Assembly (NCBI RefSeq): GCF_001514065.1
Contig: NZ_KQ948424.1
Span: forward strand, 531,568 to 595,567
Length of the DNA stretch: 64,000 bases
DNA from: Streptomyces antibioticus
GTDB lineage: Bacteria > Actinomycetota > Actinomycetes > Streptomycetales > Streptomycetaceae
Direction of reading: 5' to 3'
Shown: in pieces, positions 24,975 through 33,007 of the stretch
How the letters are laid out: every line of letters starts with the position of its first letter
Numbering within the stretch: position 1 is the stretch's first letter
Translations under genes and position numbers: made by a program
Notes under the pieces: model-generated
Seen by the model: the letters and a program-made list of their open reading frames with translations, nothing else
What the model was told of the DNA's origin: nothing
Databases searched by the model: none

Positions 24975-26243
24975 ATGCCTGCCAGTACCGAGGCGTCCAC
25001 CACCCGCGTGGGCGCCGACCCCGTCGTTCCTGTCGTCGACTCCCGTATGTCCCCGGGCGGCCCCGGTTACCGCCGGATGAGCTTCGCCCTCTTCCTCGCC
25101 GGTGTCGCGACCTTCGCCCTCCTCTACTCCACGCAGGCCCTGCTGCCGCTGATCTCCGACGAGTTCGGGGTGGCGGCGAGCGACGCGAGCTGGACGGTCG
25201 CCGCGGCGACGGGCGGACTGGCCCTGTTCGTGCTTCCCATGAGCGCCCTGTCCGAGCGGTTCGGACGGCGTACGGTCATGACGGCCTCGCTGGCGGTGGC
25301 GGTGACGGTCGGACTCCTCGTCCCCCTCGCGCCCTCCCTGCCGGCGCTGGTCGCGCTGCGCGCCCTTCAGGGCGCCGCGCTGGCGGGTCTCCCTGCTTCG
25401 GCCACCGCGTATCTGGCCGAGGAGGTCCGCCCCAAGGCCCTGATCACGGCCATCGGTCTCTTCGTCGCGGGCAACAGCGTCGGCGGGATGAGCGGCCGGG
25501 TCATCACCGGGTGGGTGGCCCAGGAGTGGGGCTGGCGGGTCGCGCTGGGAGTCATCGGTCTGATCGCGGTCGGCTGCGCGGTGGCGTTCCGGCTGCTGCT
25601 TCCGGCACCGAAGCACTTCGTCGCGGGGTCGCTGCGGCCGCGGGTGCTGGCGGGGACGGTCCGGGACCACCTGGCCAACCCGCTGCTGCGCCGGCTGTAC
25701 GCGATCGGCGCGCTGTTCATGACCGTCTTCGGCGGCGTGTACACGGTGATCGGCTACCGGCTGACGGAGGCGCCGTTCGGGCTTCCGCAGGGCGTCATCG
25801 GCTCGATCTTCCTGATCTACCTGGTGGGCACGGTGTCGGCGTCCACGGCCGGTCGGCTGGTGGGGCGTCTCGGGCGCCGGGGCGCGCTGTACGCGGCGGG
25901 CGCGACGACGGCGACGGGGCTGGTCCTGTCCCTGGCCGACTCCCTCGTGCTGGTCCTGCTGGGCCTGGTCCTGATCACCGGCGGCTTCTTCGCGGGGCAC
26001 GCGGTGGCGTCGTCGGCGGTGAGCAAGACGGCGACGGAGGGGCGTGCGCAGGCGTCCGCGCTCTACCAGTCGGCGTACTACATCGGTTCGAGTGCCGGTT
26101 CCACGGTCGGCGCGCTCGCGTTCCACGCGGGCGGCTGGGCCGGGACGGTGGGGGTCGGGTTGCTGGCGGTACTGGGTGTCGTGACGATCACCCTCCTCGG
26201 AACGCGTGCGGCTCGGGTTCAGCAGCGGCTCCTGACTGCCTGA
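24975..26243 (+). CDS. MFS transporter (drug:H+ antiporter-like)
   Basis: 422 residues with 12 predicted membrane helices. The motif between helices 2 and 3 reads ALSERFGRRTV, the MFS motif A form, and VALRALQGAALAGLPASATAYL is the helix-4 region. The family resembles YnfM-type exporters. The ATG at 24975 follows a TAGCTT -10 at 6 bases, suggesting a leaderless message. It is probably regulated by the divergent LysR protein; the substrate is unknown. Confidence 0.92.
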   Translation: MPASTEASTTRVGADPVVPVVDSRMSPGGPGYRRMSFALFLAGVATFALLYSTQALLPLISDEFGVAASDASWTVAAATGGLALFVLPMSALSERFGRRTVMTASLAVAVTVGLLVPLAPSLPALVALRALQGAALAGLPASATAYLAEEVRPKALITAIGLFVAGNSVGGMSGRVITGWVAQEWGWRVALGVIGLIAVGCAVAFRLLLPAPKHFVAGSLRPRVLAGTVRDHLANPLLRRLYAIGALFMTVFGGVYTVIGYRLTEAPFGLPQGVIGSIFLIYLVGTVSASTAGRLVGRLGRRGALYAAGATTATGLVLSLADSLVLVLLGLVLITGGFFAGHAVASSAVSKTATEGRAQASALYQSAYYIGSSAGSTVGALAFHAGGWAGTVGVGLLAVLGVVTITLLGTRAARVQQRLLTA

Positions 26244-26420
26244 GCCGCACGTCCGCTCGCCTTGTCTTCCCCCTGGTCGAGGTCGGTCGGCCAGGGGGAT
26301 TGGCCGTCTGAACTGCGTGTTTGCCTGCTCCGGGGGCCATTGTCAGTGCCCTGCGATAGCTTCGAACGTGCTGGGCGCGAAGGCGCGACACAGAACGGCC
26401 ACAGGGGTGGGTGGACGACG

Positions 26421-27443
26421 ATGACGGACACGACTACGGCAGACCTCGACATCAGGCTGGAGAAACACCGGGTCGAGCTGACCGGGTACTGCTATCGCAT
26501 GCTCGGTTCCTCCTTCGAGGCCGAGGACGCGGTGCAGGACACGATGGTCCGGGCCTGGCGGAGCTACGAGAAGTTCGAGGGCCGGTCGAGTCTTCGGTCA
26601 TGGCTGTACCGCATCGCGACGAACGTCTGCCTGGACATGTTGTCCGCGGGCAACAAACGTGCCCGGCCCATGGACCTCACCGAGTCCACCCCCCTCGCCC
26701 AGGCCGCCCTCTCCCCCCGCCCGGACCACACCTGGCTGGAGCCGATGCCGGACGCCCGCATCCTGCCCACCGTCGAGGACCCGGCGGAGGCAGCCGTGGC
26801 CAAGGAATCCGTGCGGCTCGCCTTCATGGCCGCCCTGCAGCAACTCCCGCCGAAGCAGCGGGCGGTGCTGATCCTGCGCGAGGTGCTGGCGTGGAAGGCC
26901 AGCGAGGTCGCCGAGCTGCTCGGCACCACGGTCGCGTCGGTGAACAGCGCCCTCCAGCGGGCCCGCGCGACCCTCGCGGAGAGCGACGGGAAGCAGGGCG
27001 CGGAGGCGGTCGTCTCCGACCCGCTGGACGCGGAGCAGCAGAAGCTCCTGGACCGCTATGTGGCGGCGTTCGAGGGCTACGACATGACGGCACTGACGGC
27101 GTTGCTGCACGAGGACGCGATCATGACGATGCCGCCGTTCGACCTGTGGCTGACGGGCCACGACGACATCACCGGCTTCATGACGACGCTCGGCTCGGCC
27201 TGCGAGGGCTCGCGCCTGGTGCCGGTGCAGGTCAACGGTCTGCCGGGCTTCGCTCAGTACAAGCCGGACCCCGAGGAGGGCGGCTGGACGCCCTGGGCGG
27301 TGCAGGTGCTGGAGATCTCAGACGGTCGGCTCACCGGGTTCCACTTCTTCCTGGACACCCAGAGGTGGTTCCCGCTGTTCGGCCTCCCCCTCCATCTCGA
27401 CGCTGTCGAAGCGGAGTCCGACCAGGTCGAGGAGGGCGTGTAG
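26421..27443 (+). CDS. ECF sigma factor with C-terminal SnoaL-like domain
   Basis: 340 residues. Sigma region 2 (residues about 10-80: LTGYCYRMLGSSFEAEDAVQ, SLRSWLYRIATNVCLD) and region 4 (about 130-190: LPPKQRAVLILREVLAWKASEVAELL, VASVNSALQRARATL) are followed by a 130-residue SnoaL/NTF2-like domain (YVAAFEGYDMTALTALLHEDAIMTMPPF). Extended ECF groups with SnoaL tails, such as SigG and SigJ types, have no anti-sigma gene, and the tail is thought to control activity. The last 126 bases overlap the convergent STAS gene. Confidence 0.92.
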   Translation: MTDTTTADLDIRLEKHRVELTGYCYRMLGSSFEAEDAVQDTMVRAWRSYEKFEGRSSLRSWLYRIATNVCLDMLSAGNKRARPMDLTESTPLAQAALSPRPDHTWLEPMPDARILPTVEDPAEAAVAKESVRLAFMAALQQLPPKQRAVLILREVLAWKASEVAELLGTTVASVNSALQRARATLAESDGKQGAEAVVSDPLDAEQQKLLDRYVAAFEGYDMTALTALLHEDAIMTMPPFDLWLTGHDDITGFMTTLGSACEGSRLVPVQVNGLPGFAQYKPDPEEGGWTPWAVQVLEISDGRLTGFHFFLDTQRWFPLFGLPLHLDAVEAESDQVEEGV

Positions 27444-27716
27444 GGCCGGGTCGGGATCGCGCAGTCTGATCCGTCCCCCGGCCCGCCGGGCGGTGAGCTG
27501 AAGCCGCGCGAGCAGGTCCACGACGCCGAGCCCCGGCGGCCCCAGACCGCCGACGTCACAGATCACGACGCCCGCCCCGGTGGCCTCCAGCAGCCCCCGC
27601 ACGTCGTCGCACAGCCCCGCCACCTCGTCCCGGGTGACGGGGCGGGCGAGCACGAGTACGGCGGGTGTCATGGCAGCGTCCACGAGCGGTAGACCGGGCG
27701 GAAGGGCGGAACTCAT
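27318..27716 (-). CDS. STAS-domain protein (anti-sigma factor antagonist-like)
   Basis: 132 residues from ATG 27716; a longer form from 27758 is possible. The STAS fold is seen in VLVLARPVTRDEVAGLCDDV, GAGVVICDVGGLGPPGLGVVDLLARL and the following helices. The usual phosphorylatable Ser or Thr of the D(F/L)S(G/x)V loop is not clear here: the loop is DVGGLG. The C-terminal 40 residues are encoded antisense to the end of the ECF sigma gene. It may act in a partner-switching system, but no kinase is nearby. Confidence 0.8.
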   Translation of the reverse strand: MSSALPPGLPLVDAAMTPAVLVLARPVTRDEVAGLCDDVRGLLEATGAGVVICDVGGLGPPGLGVVDLLARLQLTARRAGGRIRLRDPDPALHALLDLVGLRFDSVEMEGEAEQREPPLGVQEEVEPGEPTV

Positions 27717-27871
27717 CGCAGCCCCGGTGCGAGGACCTGTCGTGGGCGGGCTGTCCACCGACCGGGATCACATTGACCTGCGACCCTTCTGCCCCGGAGG
27801 GTTAGGTGCATGCCCCACATATCGGCACCGCCCCTGATCTCGCACGCCCTTCTCACCGGTGAGGAGGCTCC

Positions 27872-28792
27872 GTGCAGGGAGTGCTGACGGGCTTCGCCGT
27901 GATCGCGGTCGTGATCGGCGTCGGCTATGTCATCGGTCTGCGCGGCTACTTGGGCGACCAGGGCCGTGAGGTGCTGACCAAGCTCGCCTTCCATGTCGCC
28001 TCCCCCGCCCTGCTGTTCACCACCCTGGCGAAGGCCGACCTGTCGGTGGTCTTCTCCAGCCGCCTGCTGGTGACGGCGCTCAGCACGGCAGCGGCCGCGG
28101 GCGTCTTCGTCGCGGTGGGGGTCGTACGGCACTGGGGCGTGGGGCGGACGACGATCGGCGCGCTGTGCTCCAGTTACGTCAACTCCGGGAACCTGGGCAT
28201 CCCGATCGCGGTGTACGTCCTCGGCGATGCCTCGCTGGTGGCTCCGGTGCTGCTGTTCCAGCTGGTCCTCGTCGGACCGATCGCGGTGACGGTCCTGGAT
28301 CTGTCGGGTGACGGCGACAAGGGCCCGCTGTGGCGCCGTCTGCTGACGCCGCTGCGCAATCCGATCGCCGTGGGTTCCCTGGCCGGGGTGCTGGCGGCGG
28401 CGACGGGGGTGCACGTCCCGAGTCCGGTGATGGACCCCCTGACCCTCATCGGCGGCATGTCCGTCCCGGCGGTCCTGCTCGCCTTCGGCATCTCACTGTG
28501 CGGCAGCACGATGCCGGGCAAGGGCCCCGACCGCGCCCCGGTCCTGCTGTCGGTCGCCCTGAAGTCGTTCGGCCAGCCCGCGCTCGCCTGGGCACTCGCG
28601 GCGGGCGTCTTCGGCCTGCGCGGCCACCAACTCCTGGACGTGGTGGTCACGTCGGCCCTCCCGGCCGCGCAGAACCTCTACACGTACGCGTCCCAGTACG
28701 GGGTGGGAGAGCGGCTGGCGCGGGACTCGATCCTGATGTCGACGGTGTTGTCGGTGCCGGTGCTGGTGGTGGTGGCGGCGCTGCTCGGTTGA
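27872..28792 (+). CDS. AEC-family transporter (auxin efflux carrier-like)
   Basis: 306 residues from GTG 27872 after GAGGAGG. Ten membrane helices run in two halves. Hallmarks include the early VGYVIGLRGYL, LCSSYVNSGNLGIPIAVYVLG (the N-x-G/N-LG-P-I motif) and the second-half LLAFGISLCG. AEC proteins move carboxylates or similar anions; the substrate is unknown. It is convergent with deoA, and the hairpin between them can serve both genes. Confidence 0.9.
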   Translation: MQGVLTGFAVIAVVIGVGYVIGLRGYLGDQGREVLTKLAFHVASPALLFTTLAKADLSVVFSSRLLVTALSTAAAAGVFVAVGVVRHWGVGRTTIGALCSSYVNSGNLGIPIAVYVLGDASLVAPVLLFQLVLVGPIAVTVLDLSGDGDKGPLWRRLLTPLRNPIAVGSLAGVLAAATGVHVPSPVMDPLTLIGGMSVPAVLLAFGISLCGSTMPGKGPDRAPVLLSVALKSFGQPALAWALAAGVFGLRGHQLLDVVVTSALPAAQNLYTYASQYGVGERLARDSILMSTVLSVPVLVVVAALLG

Positions 28793-28819
28793 CGCCGGGC
28801 CCACGGCAGGGCACATGGA

Positions 28820-28851
28820 GAAGGGCCGGCGCCCGCAGGCACCGGCCCTTC
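28820..28851. terminator. Hairpin between AEC gene and deoA
   Basis: AAGGGCCGG (28821-28829) pairs with CCGGCCCTT (28842-28850). It is located between two convergent stops, so it probably works in both directions. Confidence 0.75.
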
Positions 28852-28863
28852 CCTCGGCGTGGC

Positions 28864-30147
28864 TCAGGCGATGCGCTCCAGCACCACCGGCGACGCCGTG
28901 AAGTCCGTACCCGCCGCGGCGATGTCGTAGGAACCCTCGATCGCCTGGAGGGCGTACTCGAAGCGTTCCGGGGTGTCCGTGTGGAGGGTCAGGAGGGGCT
29001 GGCCCTCCGTCACCGTGTCGCCGGGCTTGGCGTGCATCTCGATGCCCGCGCCCGCCTGCACCGGGTCCTCCTTGCGGGCGCGGCCCGCGCCGAGGCGCCA
29101 GGCGGCGACGCCGATGTCGTAGGCGTCCAGGCGGGTCAGGACGCCGGAGGCGCCCGCCTTGATCACGTGCTGCTCCTTCGCCACCGGCAGCTCCGCGTCC
29201 GGGTCGCCGCCCTGGGCCGCGATCATCCGGCGCCAGACGTCCATCGCGGAGCCGTCGGCCAGGGCCTTCGCCGGGTCGGCGTCCTTCACGCCCGCCGCGT
29301 CCAGCATCTCGCGGGCCAGGGCGATGGTCAGCTCGACCACGTCCGCCGGGCCGCCGCCCGCCAGGACCTCCACCGACTCGCGGACCTCCAGGGCGTTGCC
29401 CGCCGTGAGGCCGAGGGGGGTCGACATGTCCGTCAGGAGCGCCACTGTCTTCACGCCGTGGTCGGTGCCCAGGCCGACCATCGTCGACGCCAGTTCCCGC
29501 GCGTCCTCGATCGTCTTCATGAAGGCGCCGGAGCCGACCTTCACGTCCAGGACCAGGGAGCCCGTGCCCTCCGCGATCTTCTTGGACATGATCGAGGAGG
29601 CGATGAGGGGGATCGCCTCGACGGTTCCCGTCACGTCGCGCAGGGCGTACAGCTTCTTGTCGGCCGGGGCCAGGCCGTCGCCCGCCGCGCAGATGACCGC
29701 GCCGGTGGTGTCGAGGACGTGCAGCATCTCCTCGTTGGAGAGCAGCGCGCGCCAGCCGGGGATCGACTCCAGCTTGTCCAGGGTGCCGCCGGTGTGGCCG
29801 AGGCCGCGGCCGGAGAGCTGGGGCACGGCCGCGCCACAGGCCGCCACCAGGGGGGCCAGCGGCAGCGTGATCTTGTCGCCGACGCCGCCCGTGGAGTGCT
29901 TGTCCGCCGTCGGCAGGGAGAGGGACGAGAAGTTCATGCGCTCGCCGGACGCGATCATCGCGGCGGTCCAGCGGGAGATCTCGCGGCGGTTCATGCCGTT
30001 GAGGAGGATGGCCATGTTCAGCGCGGCCATCTGGTAGTCGGCGACCTCGCCGCGGGTGTACGCGTCGATGACCCAGTCGATCTGCTCGTCGCTGAGCTCA
30101 CCGCGGTCCCGCTTGGTGCGGATGACGGAGATGGCGTCCATGGCCAT
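28864..30147 (-). CDS. deoA: Thymidine phosphorylase
   Basis: 427 residues. It splits thymidine and deoxyuridine to base and deoxyribose-1-phosphate. The phosphate loop KHSTGGVGDK, the family signature GRGLGHTGGTLDKLESIPG and the pyrimidine-site KIAEGTGSLVLDVKVGSGAF segment are present. ATG 30147 has GGAAGGAA seven bases before it. It is the last gene of a five-gene operon (ABC ATPase, two permeases, cdd, deoA) reading leftwards, with 75 bases between cdd and deoA. The operon promoter carries the shared palindrome. Confidence 0.95.
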   Translation of the reverse strand: MAMDAISVIRTKRDRGELSDEQIDWVIDAYTRGEVADYQMAALNMAILLNGMNRREISRWTAAMIASGERMNFSSLSLPTADKHSTGGVGDKITLPLAPLVAACGAAVPQLSGRGLGHTGGTLDKLESIPGWRALLSNEEMLHVLDTTGAVICAAGDGLAPADKKLYALRDVTGTVEAIPLIASSIMSKKIAEGTGSLVLDVKVGSGAFMKTIEDARELASTMVGLGTDHGVKTVALLTDMSTPLGLTAGNALEVRESVEVLAGGGPADVVELTIALAREMLDAAGVKDADPAKALADGSAMDVWRRMIAAQGGDPDAELPVAKEQHVIKAGASGVLTRLDAYDIGVAAWRLGAGRARKEDPVQAGAGIEMHAKPGDTVTEGQPLLTLHTDTPERFEYALQAIEGSYDIAAAGTDFTASPVVLERIA

Positions 30148-30222
30148 GGATTTCCTTCCGGACGTTCACAGAAATCGCGCGGCCCCCCTGACCGGTTCCG
30201 ATCCAGAGGGGCCGCACGGGAG

Positions 30223-30627
30223 TTACTTGGAGGTGAGGTGCCCCGGCCCGAAGGCCTGCGGCAGCATCTCCGACAGCGGCAGGATTCCCGCCGGTGTCTC
30301 CAGCAGCAGGTCGGGGCCGCCGAACTCGTACAGCAGTTGCCGGCAGCGGCCGCACGGGACGAGGACCTCGCCCCGGCCGTCGACGCAGGTGAAGTGCGTC
30401 AGGCGGCCGCCCCCGGTGCGCTGCAACTCGGAGACCAGCCCGCACTCGGCGCACAGGCCCAGGCCGTAGCTGGCGTTCTCGACGTTGCAGCCGGTGACCG
30501 TGCGGCCGTCGTCGACGAGGGCCGCGACGCCGACCGGGTAGCCCGAGTAGGGGGCGTACGCGTGGCTCATCGCCTCGCGTGCCAGCTCCCTCAGGGACTC
30601 CCAGTCGAAATCGGCGGAGACGGTCAC
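30223..30627 (-). CDS. cdd: Cytidine deaminase
   Basis: 134 residues, the short homotetrameric form. Substrate contacts CNVENASYGL, catalytic Glu and first zinc Cys in LCAECGL, and the two further zinc Cys in VPCGRCRQLL are all seen. It converts (deoxy)cytidine to (deoxy)uridine for thymidine/uridine phosphorolysis by the neighbour deoA. The GTG start overlaps the stop of the upstream permease by four bases, which shows operon coupling to nucleoside uptake. Confidence 0.95.
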   Translation of the reverse strand: MTVSADFDWESLRELAREAMSHAYAPYSGYPVGVAALVDDGRTVTGCNVENASYGLGLCAECGLVSELQRTGGGRLTHFTCVDGRGEVLVPCGRCRQLLYEFGGPDLLLETPAGILPLSEMLPQAFGPGHLTSK

Positions 30628-31886
30628 TTGCCTTGGCCCTTCCGGTACGGCAAGCCGTCCGCCTTCGGCATCCTCAGGCGCTGCGCGGACAGCGACAGGA
30701 CGAGGAGGGTGATGACGTACGGGCTGGCGGTCACGACCTGGTTCGGGACGTCGTCGGTGGTGGCGTACCAGACGAACATCAGGGCCGAGATCGCGGCGGT
30801 GATGGCGGCGGGGACGTACTTCTTCTTCCAGACGAGGTACGCGACGCCGAACACCAGCAGGATCGCGAGCAGCAGGATCAGCGCGTGGACGTTGGTGGTG
30901 CCGCCGCGCAGCTTGAGGCTGTCGGTGTAGCCGAACAGGCCCGCGCCGAGGGCGAGTCCGCCCGGCATCCAGTTACCGAAGATCATCGCGGCGAGACCGA
31001 TGTAGCCGCGGCCGGCCGTCTGGCCGTCGAGGTACACGTTGGACGAGACGATCGACAGGAAGGCACCGCCGAGGCCGGCGAAGCCGCCGGAGACGATCAC
31101 GGCGATGTACTTGTACTTGTAGACGTTGACGCCGAGGGACTCCGCCGCGATCGGGTTCTCGCCGCAGGAGCGCAGCCGCAGTCCGAACGAGGTGCGCCAC
31201 AGCACGTACCAGGTGGCGGGTACGAGGGCGACGGCGACGACGGTGAGCGGCGACAGGTCGGTGATCAGACCGCCGACGAGGCCGGCGATGTCGGAGACCA
31301 GGAACCAGTGCTTCTGGTTGAGGGTCTCCAGCCAGCTGGACAGCCCGGGGATGTCGAAGGTGCCGAGCGAGTCGATCGGCGGGGACTGCTTGGAGGAGCC
31401 CTGCGGGGCGTCCTCGAAGGTGAACTTCGACAGATAGCGGGTGGTGCCGAGGGCCAGGATGTTCAGGGCCACACCGGAGACGATGTGGTTGACGTTGAAG
31501 GTGACCGTGGCGATGGCGTGCAGGACGGCGCCGAGCGCGCCGCCGATGATGCCGACGACGACGCCGGTCCACGGGCCCCACTGGTAGCCGGCCCAGGCGC
31601 CGAACCAGGTGCCGAGGATCATCATGCCCTCGAGGCCGATGTTGACGACGCCCGCCCGCTCGGCCCAGAGACCGCCGAGGCCGGCGAGGCCGATCGGGAC
31701 GGCCGCGCGCAGGGCGGTGGACATCTGGCCGGTGGAGGTGATGCCGTCCGCGCCGGTGATGAGGCGGACGATGGACGTCAGGATCAGGACGCCCGAGATG
31801 ATCAGGAGGAGGACGGGCAGCGACATGCGGCGGCCGCCCTTGCCGGGCTGCTTCGCCGGTGCCTTGGCGATGGTCGCGGTGCTCAT
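30624..31886 (-). CDS. Nucleoside ABC transporter permease 2
   Basis: 420 residues, BPD_transp_2 (LivM/YufQ-like) fold with about ten membrane helices. Conserved segments are AERAGVVNIGLEGMMILGTWFGAW near residue 75-96 and GGFAGLGGAFLSIVSS, RGYIGLAAMIFGNW further on. It forms the membrane channel with the adjacent permease and ATPase. Its ATG shares one base with the stop of the preceding permease, and it overlaps cdd by four bases. An additional 80-residue C-terminal hydrophobic part (KKKYVPAAITAAISAL onwards) is longer than in Bacillus YufQ. Confidence 0.92.
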   Translation of the reverse strand: MSTATIAKAPAKQPGKGGRRMSLPVLLLIISGVLILTSIVRLITGADGITSTGQMSTALRAAVPIGLAGLGGLWAERAGVVNIGLEGMMILGTWFGAWAGYQWGPWTGVVVGIIGGALGAVLHAIATVTFNVNHIVSGVALNILALGTTRYLSKFTFEDAPQGSSKQSPPIDSLGTFDIPGLSSWLETLNQKHWFLVSDIAGLVGGLITDLSPLTVVAVALVPATWYVLWRTSFGLRLRSCGENPIAAESLGVNVYKYKYIAVIVSGGFAGLGGAFLSIVSSNVYLDGQTAGRGYIGLAAMIFGNWMPGGLALGAGLFGYTDSLKLRGGTTNVHALILLLAILLVFGVAYLVWKKKYVPAAITAAISALMFVWYATTDDVPNQVVTASPYVITLLVLSLSAQRLRMPKADGLPYRKGQGK

Positions 31887-33007
31887 CAGACCGCCACCTC
31901 CTTCTTGGTGTTCTGGGCGGCGGCCGCGGCGAGTTCCTCACCGACGCGCTTCTGCTGCCGGCGCAGGCCCCAGGTGCGGACGACCTCGTAGGAGATGACG
32001 ACCGCGAACACGATCAGGCCCTGCATGATCGTGGCGATCTCCTTCTCGTACGGCTCGGGAGTCGCGTAGTCGAGAGCGGGGGACGCCTTGTCGAGGAAGG
32101 CCCACAGCAGGGCGGCGAGCGCGATGCCGCCGGGGTTGTTGCGGCCCAGCAGGGCGATGCCGATCGCGGTGAAGCCGAGGCCGGCCGGGAAGCTGAGGCT
32201 GTACGTGTGGACGTCGCCGAGGAGCAGCGGCAGACCGGAGATGCCGGCGACGGCGCCGGAGATCAGCATCGCGGTGAGGACCATGCGCTTGGCGTTGACG
32301 CCGGAGGCCGCGGCGGCGGTCTCGGAGGCGCCGGTGGCGCGCAGGTCGAAGCCGAAGCGGGTGCGGTTGAGGACGAACCAGTAGCCGATGCCCATGGCGA
32401 TGGCGAGGAAGACCAGGCCGTAGATCTCGCCGACGTCGGAGCCGAGGTCGATGCCGGGGACCCAGCCGGACTCCTTCATCACACCGGTGGTGACGTTGTC
32501 GCCGAGCGGGACGCCCCAGTTGTCGGTGAGGGTGAGGTAGCCGATGAGGCTGGTGGCGATCGAGTTCAGCATGATCGTCGCGACGACCTCGCTGACGCCC
32601 CGGGTGACCTTCAGGACGCCCGCGATACCGGCCCACATGGCGCCGGTGAGCGCGCCGACCAGGAGCAGCAGCGGCACCTGGAGGGCGGCCGGCAGCGCCA
32701 CATGGGCGCCGACCACGGCGGTCATCATGGCGCCGAGGCGGTACTGGCCGTCGACGCCGATGTTGAAGAGGTTCATGCGGAAGCCGAGGGCGACCGCGAG
32801 GGCGGCGATGTAGTACAACGACGCCTGGTTGATGATCAGGACCTGGACGTCGGAATAGCCGGCCTGCTCGATCATCAGCCGGTAGGGCTCGATCGGGCTC
32901 TTGCCGGAGGCGATCAGCACGACCGAGGTCAGCAGGATCGCCGCGACGAGCGCCAGGGCCGGACCGGCCACGGCGAGGAGCAGGCGCTCCTTGTCGAACT
33001 TCTTCAT
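31886..33007 (-). CDS. Nucleoside ABC transporter permease 1
   Basis: 373 residues, YufP-like. Conserved FRMNLFNIGVDGQYRLGAMM is the permease hallmark, followed by VLKVTRGVSEVVATIMLNSIA and GLGFTAIGIALLGRNNPGGI; about nine membrane helices are predicted. The ATG overlaps the ATPase stop by four bases. With the second permease it makes the heterodimeric pore of a BMP-type importer that in other bacteria takes up purine and pyrimidine nucleosides. Confidence 0.92.
   Translation of the reverse strand: MKKFDKERLLLAVAGPALALVAAILLTSVVLIASGKSPIEPYRLMIEQAGYSDVQVLIINQASLYYIAALAVALGFRMNLFNIGVDGQYRLGAMMTAVVGAHVALPAALQVPLLLLVGALTGAMWAGIAGVLKVTRGVSEVVATIMLNSIATSLIGYLTLTDNWGVPLGDNVTTGVMKESGWVPGIDLGSDVGEIYGLVFLAIAMGIGYWFVLNRTRFGFDLRATGASETAAAASGVNAKRMVLTAMLISGAVAGISGLPLLLGDVHTYSLSFPAGLGFTAIGIALLGRNNPGGIALAALLWAFLDKASPALDYATPEPYEKEIATIMQGLIVFAVVISYEVVRTWGLRRQQKRVGEELAAAAAQNTKKEVAV

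Noticed and set aside
24912-26126. N-terminal extension of the LysR frame
   Set aside because: It would overlap the divergent MFS gene. The real LysR HTH begins after ATG 24911, next to a -10-like CATAAT.
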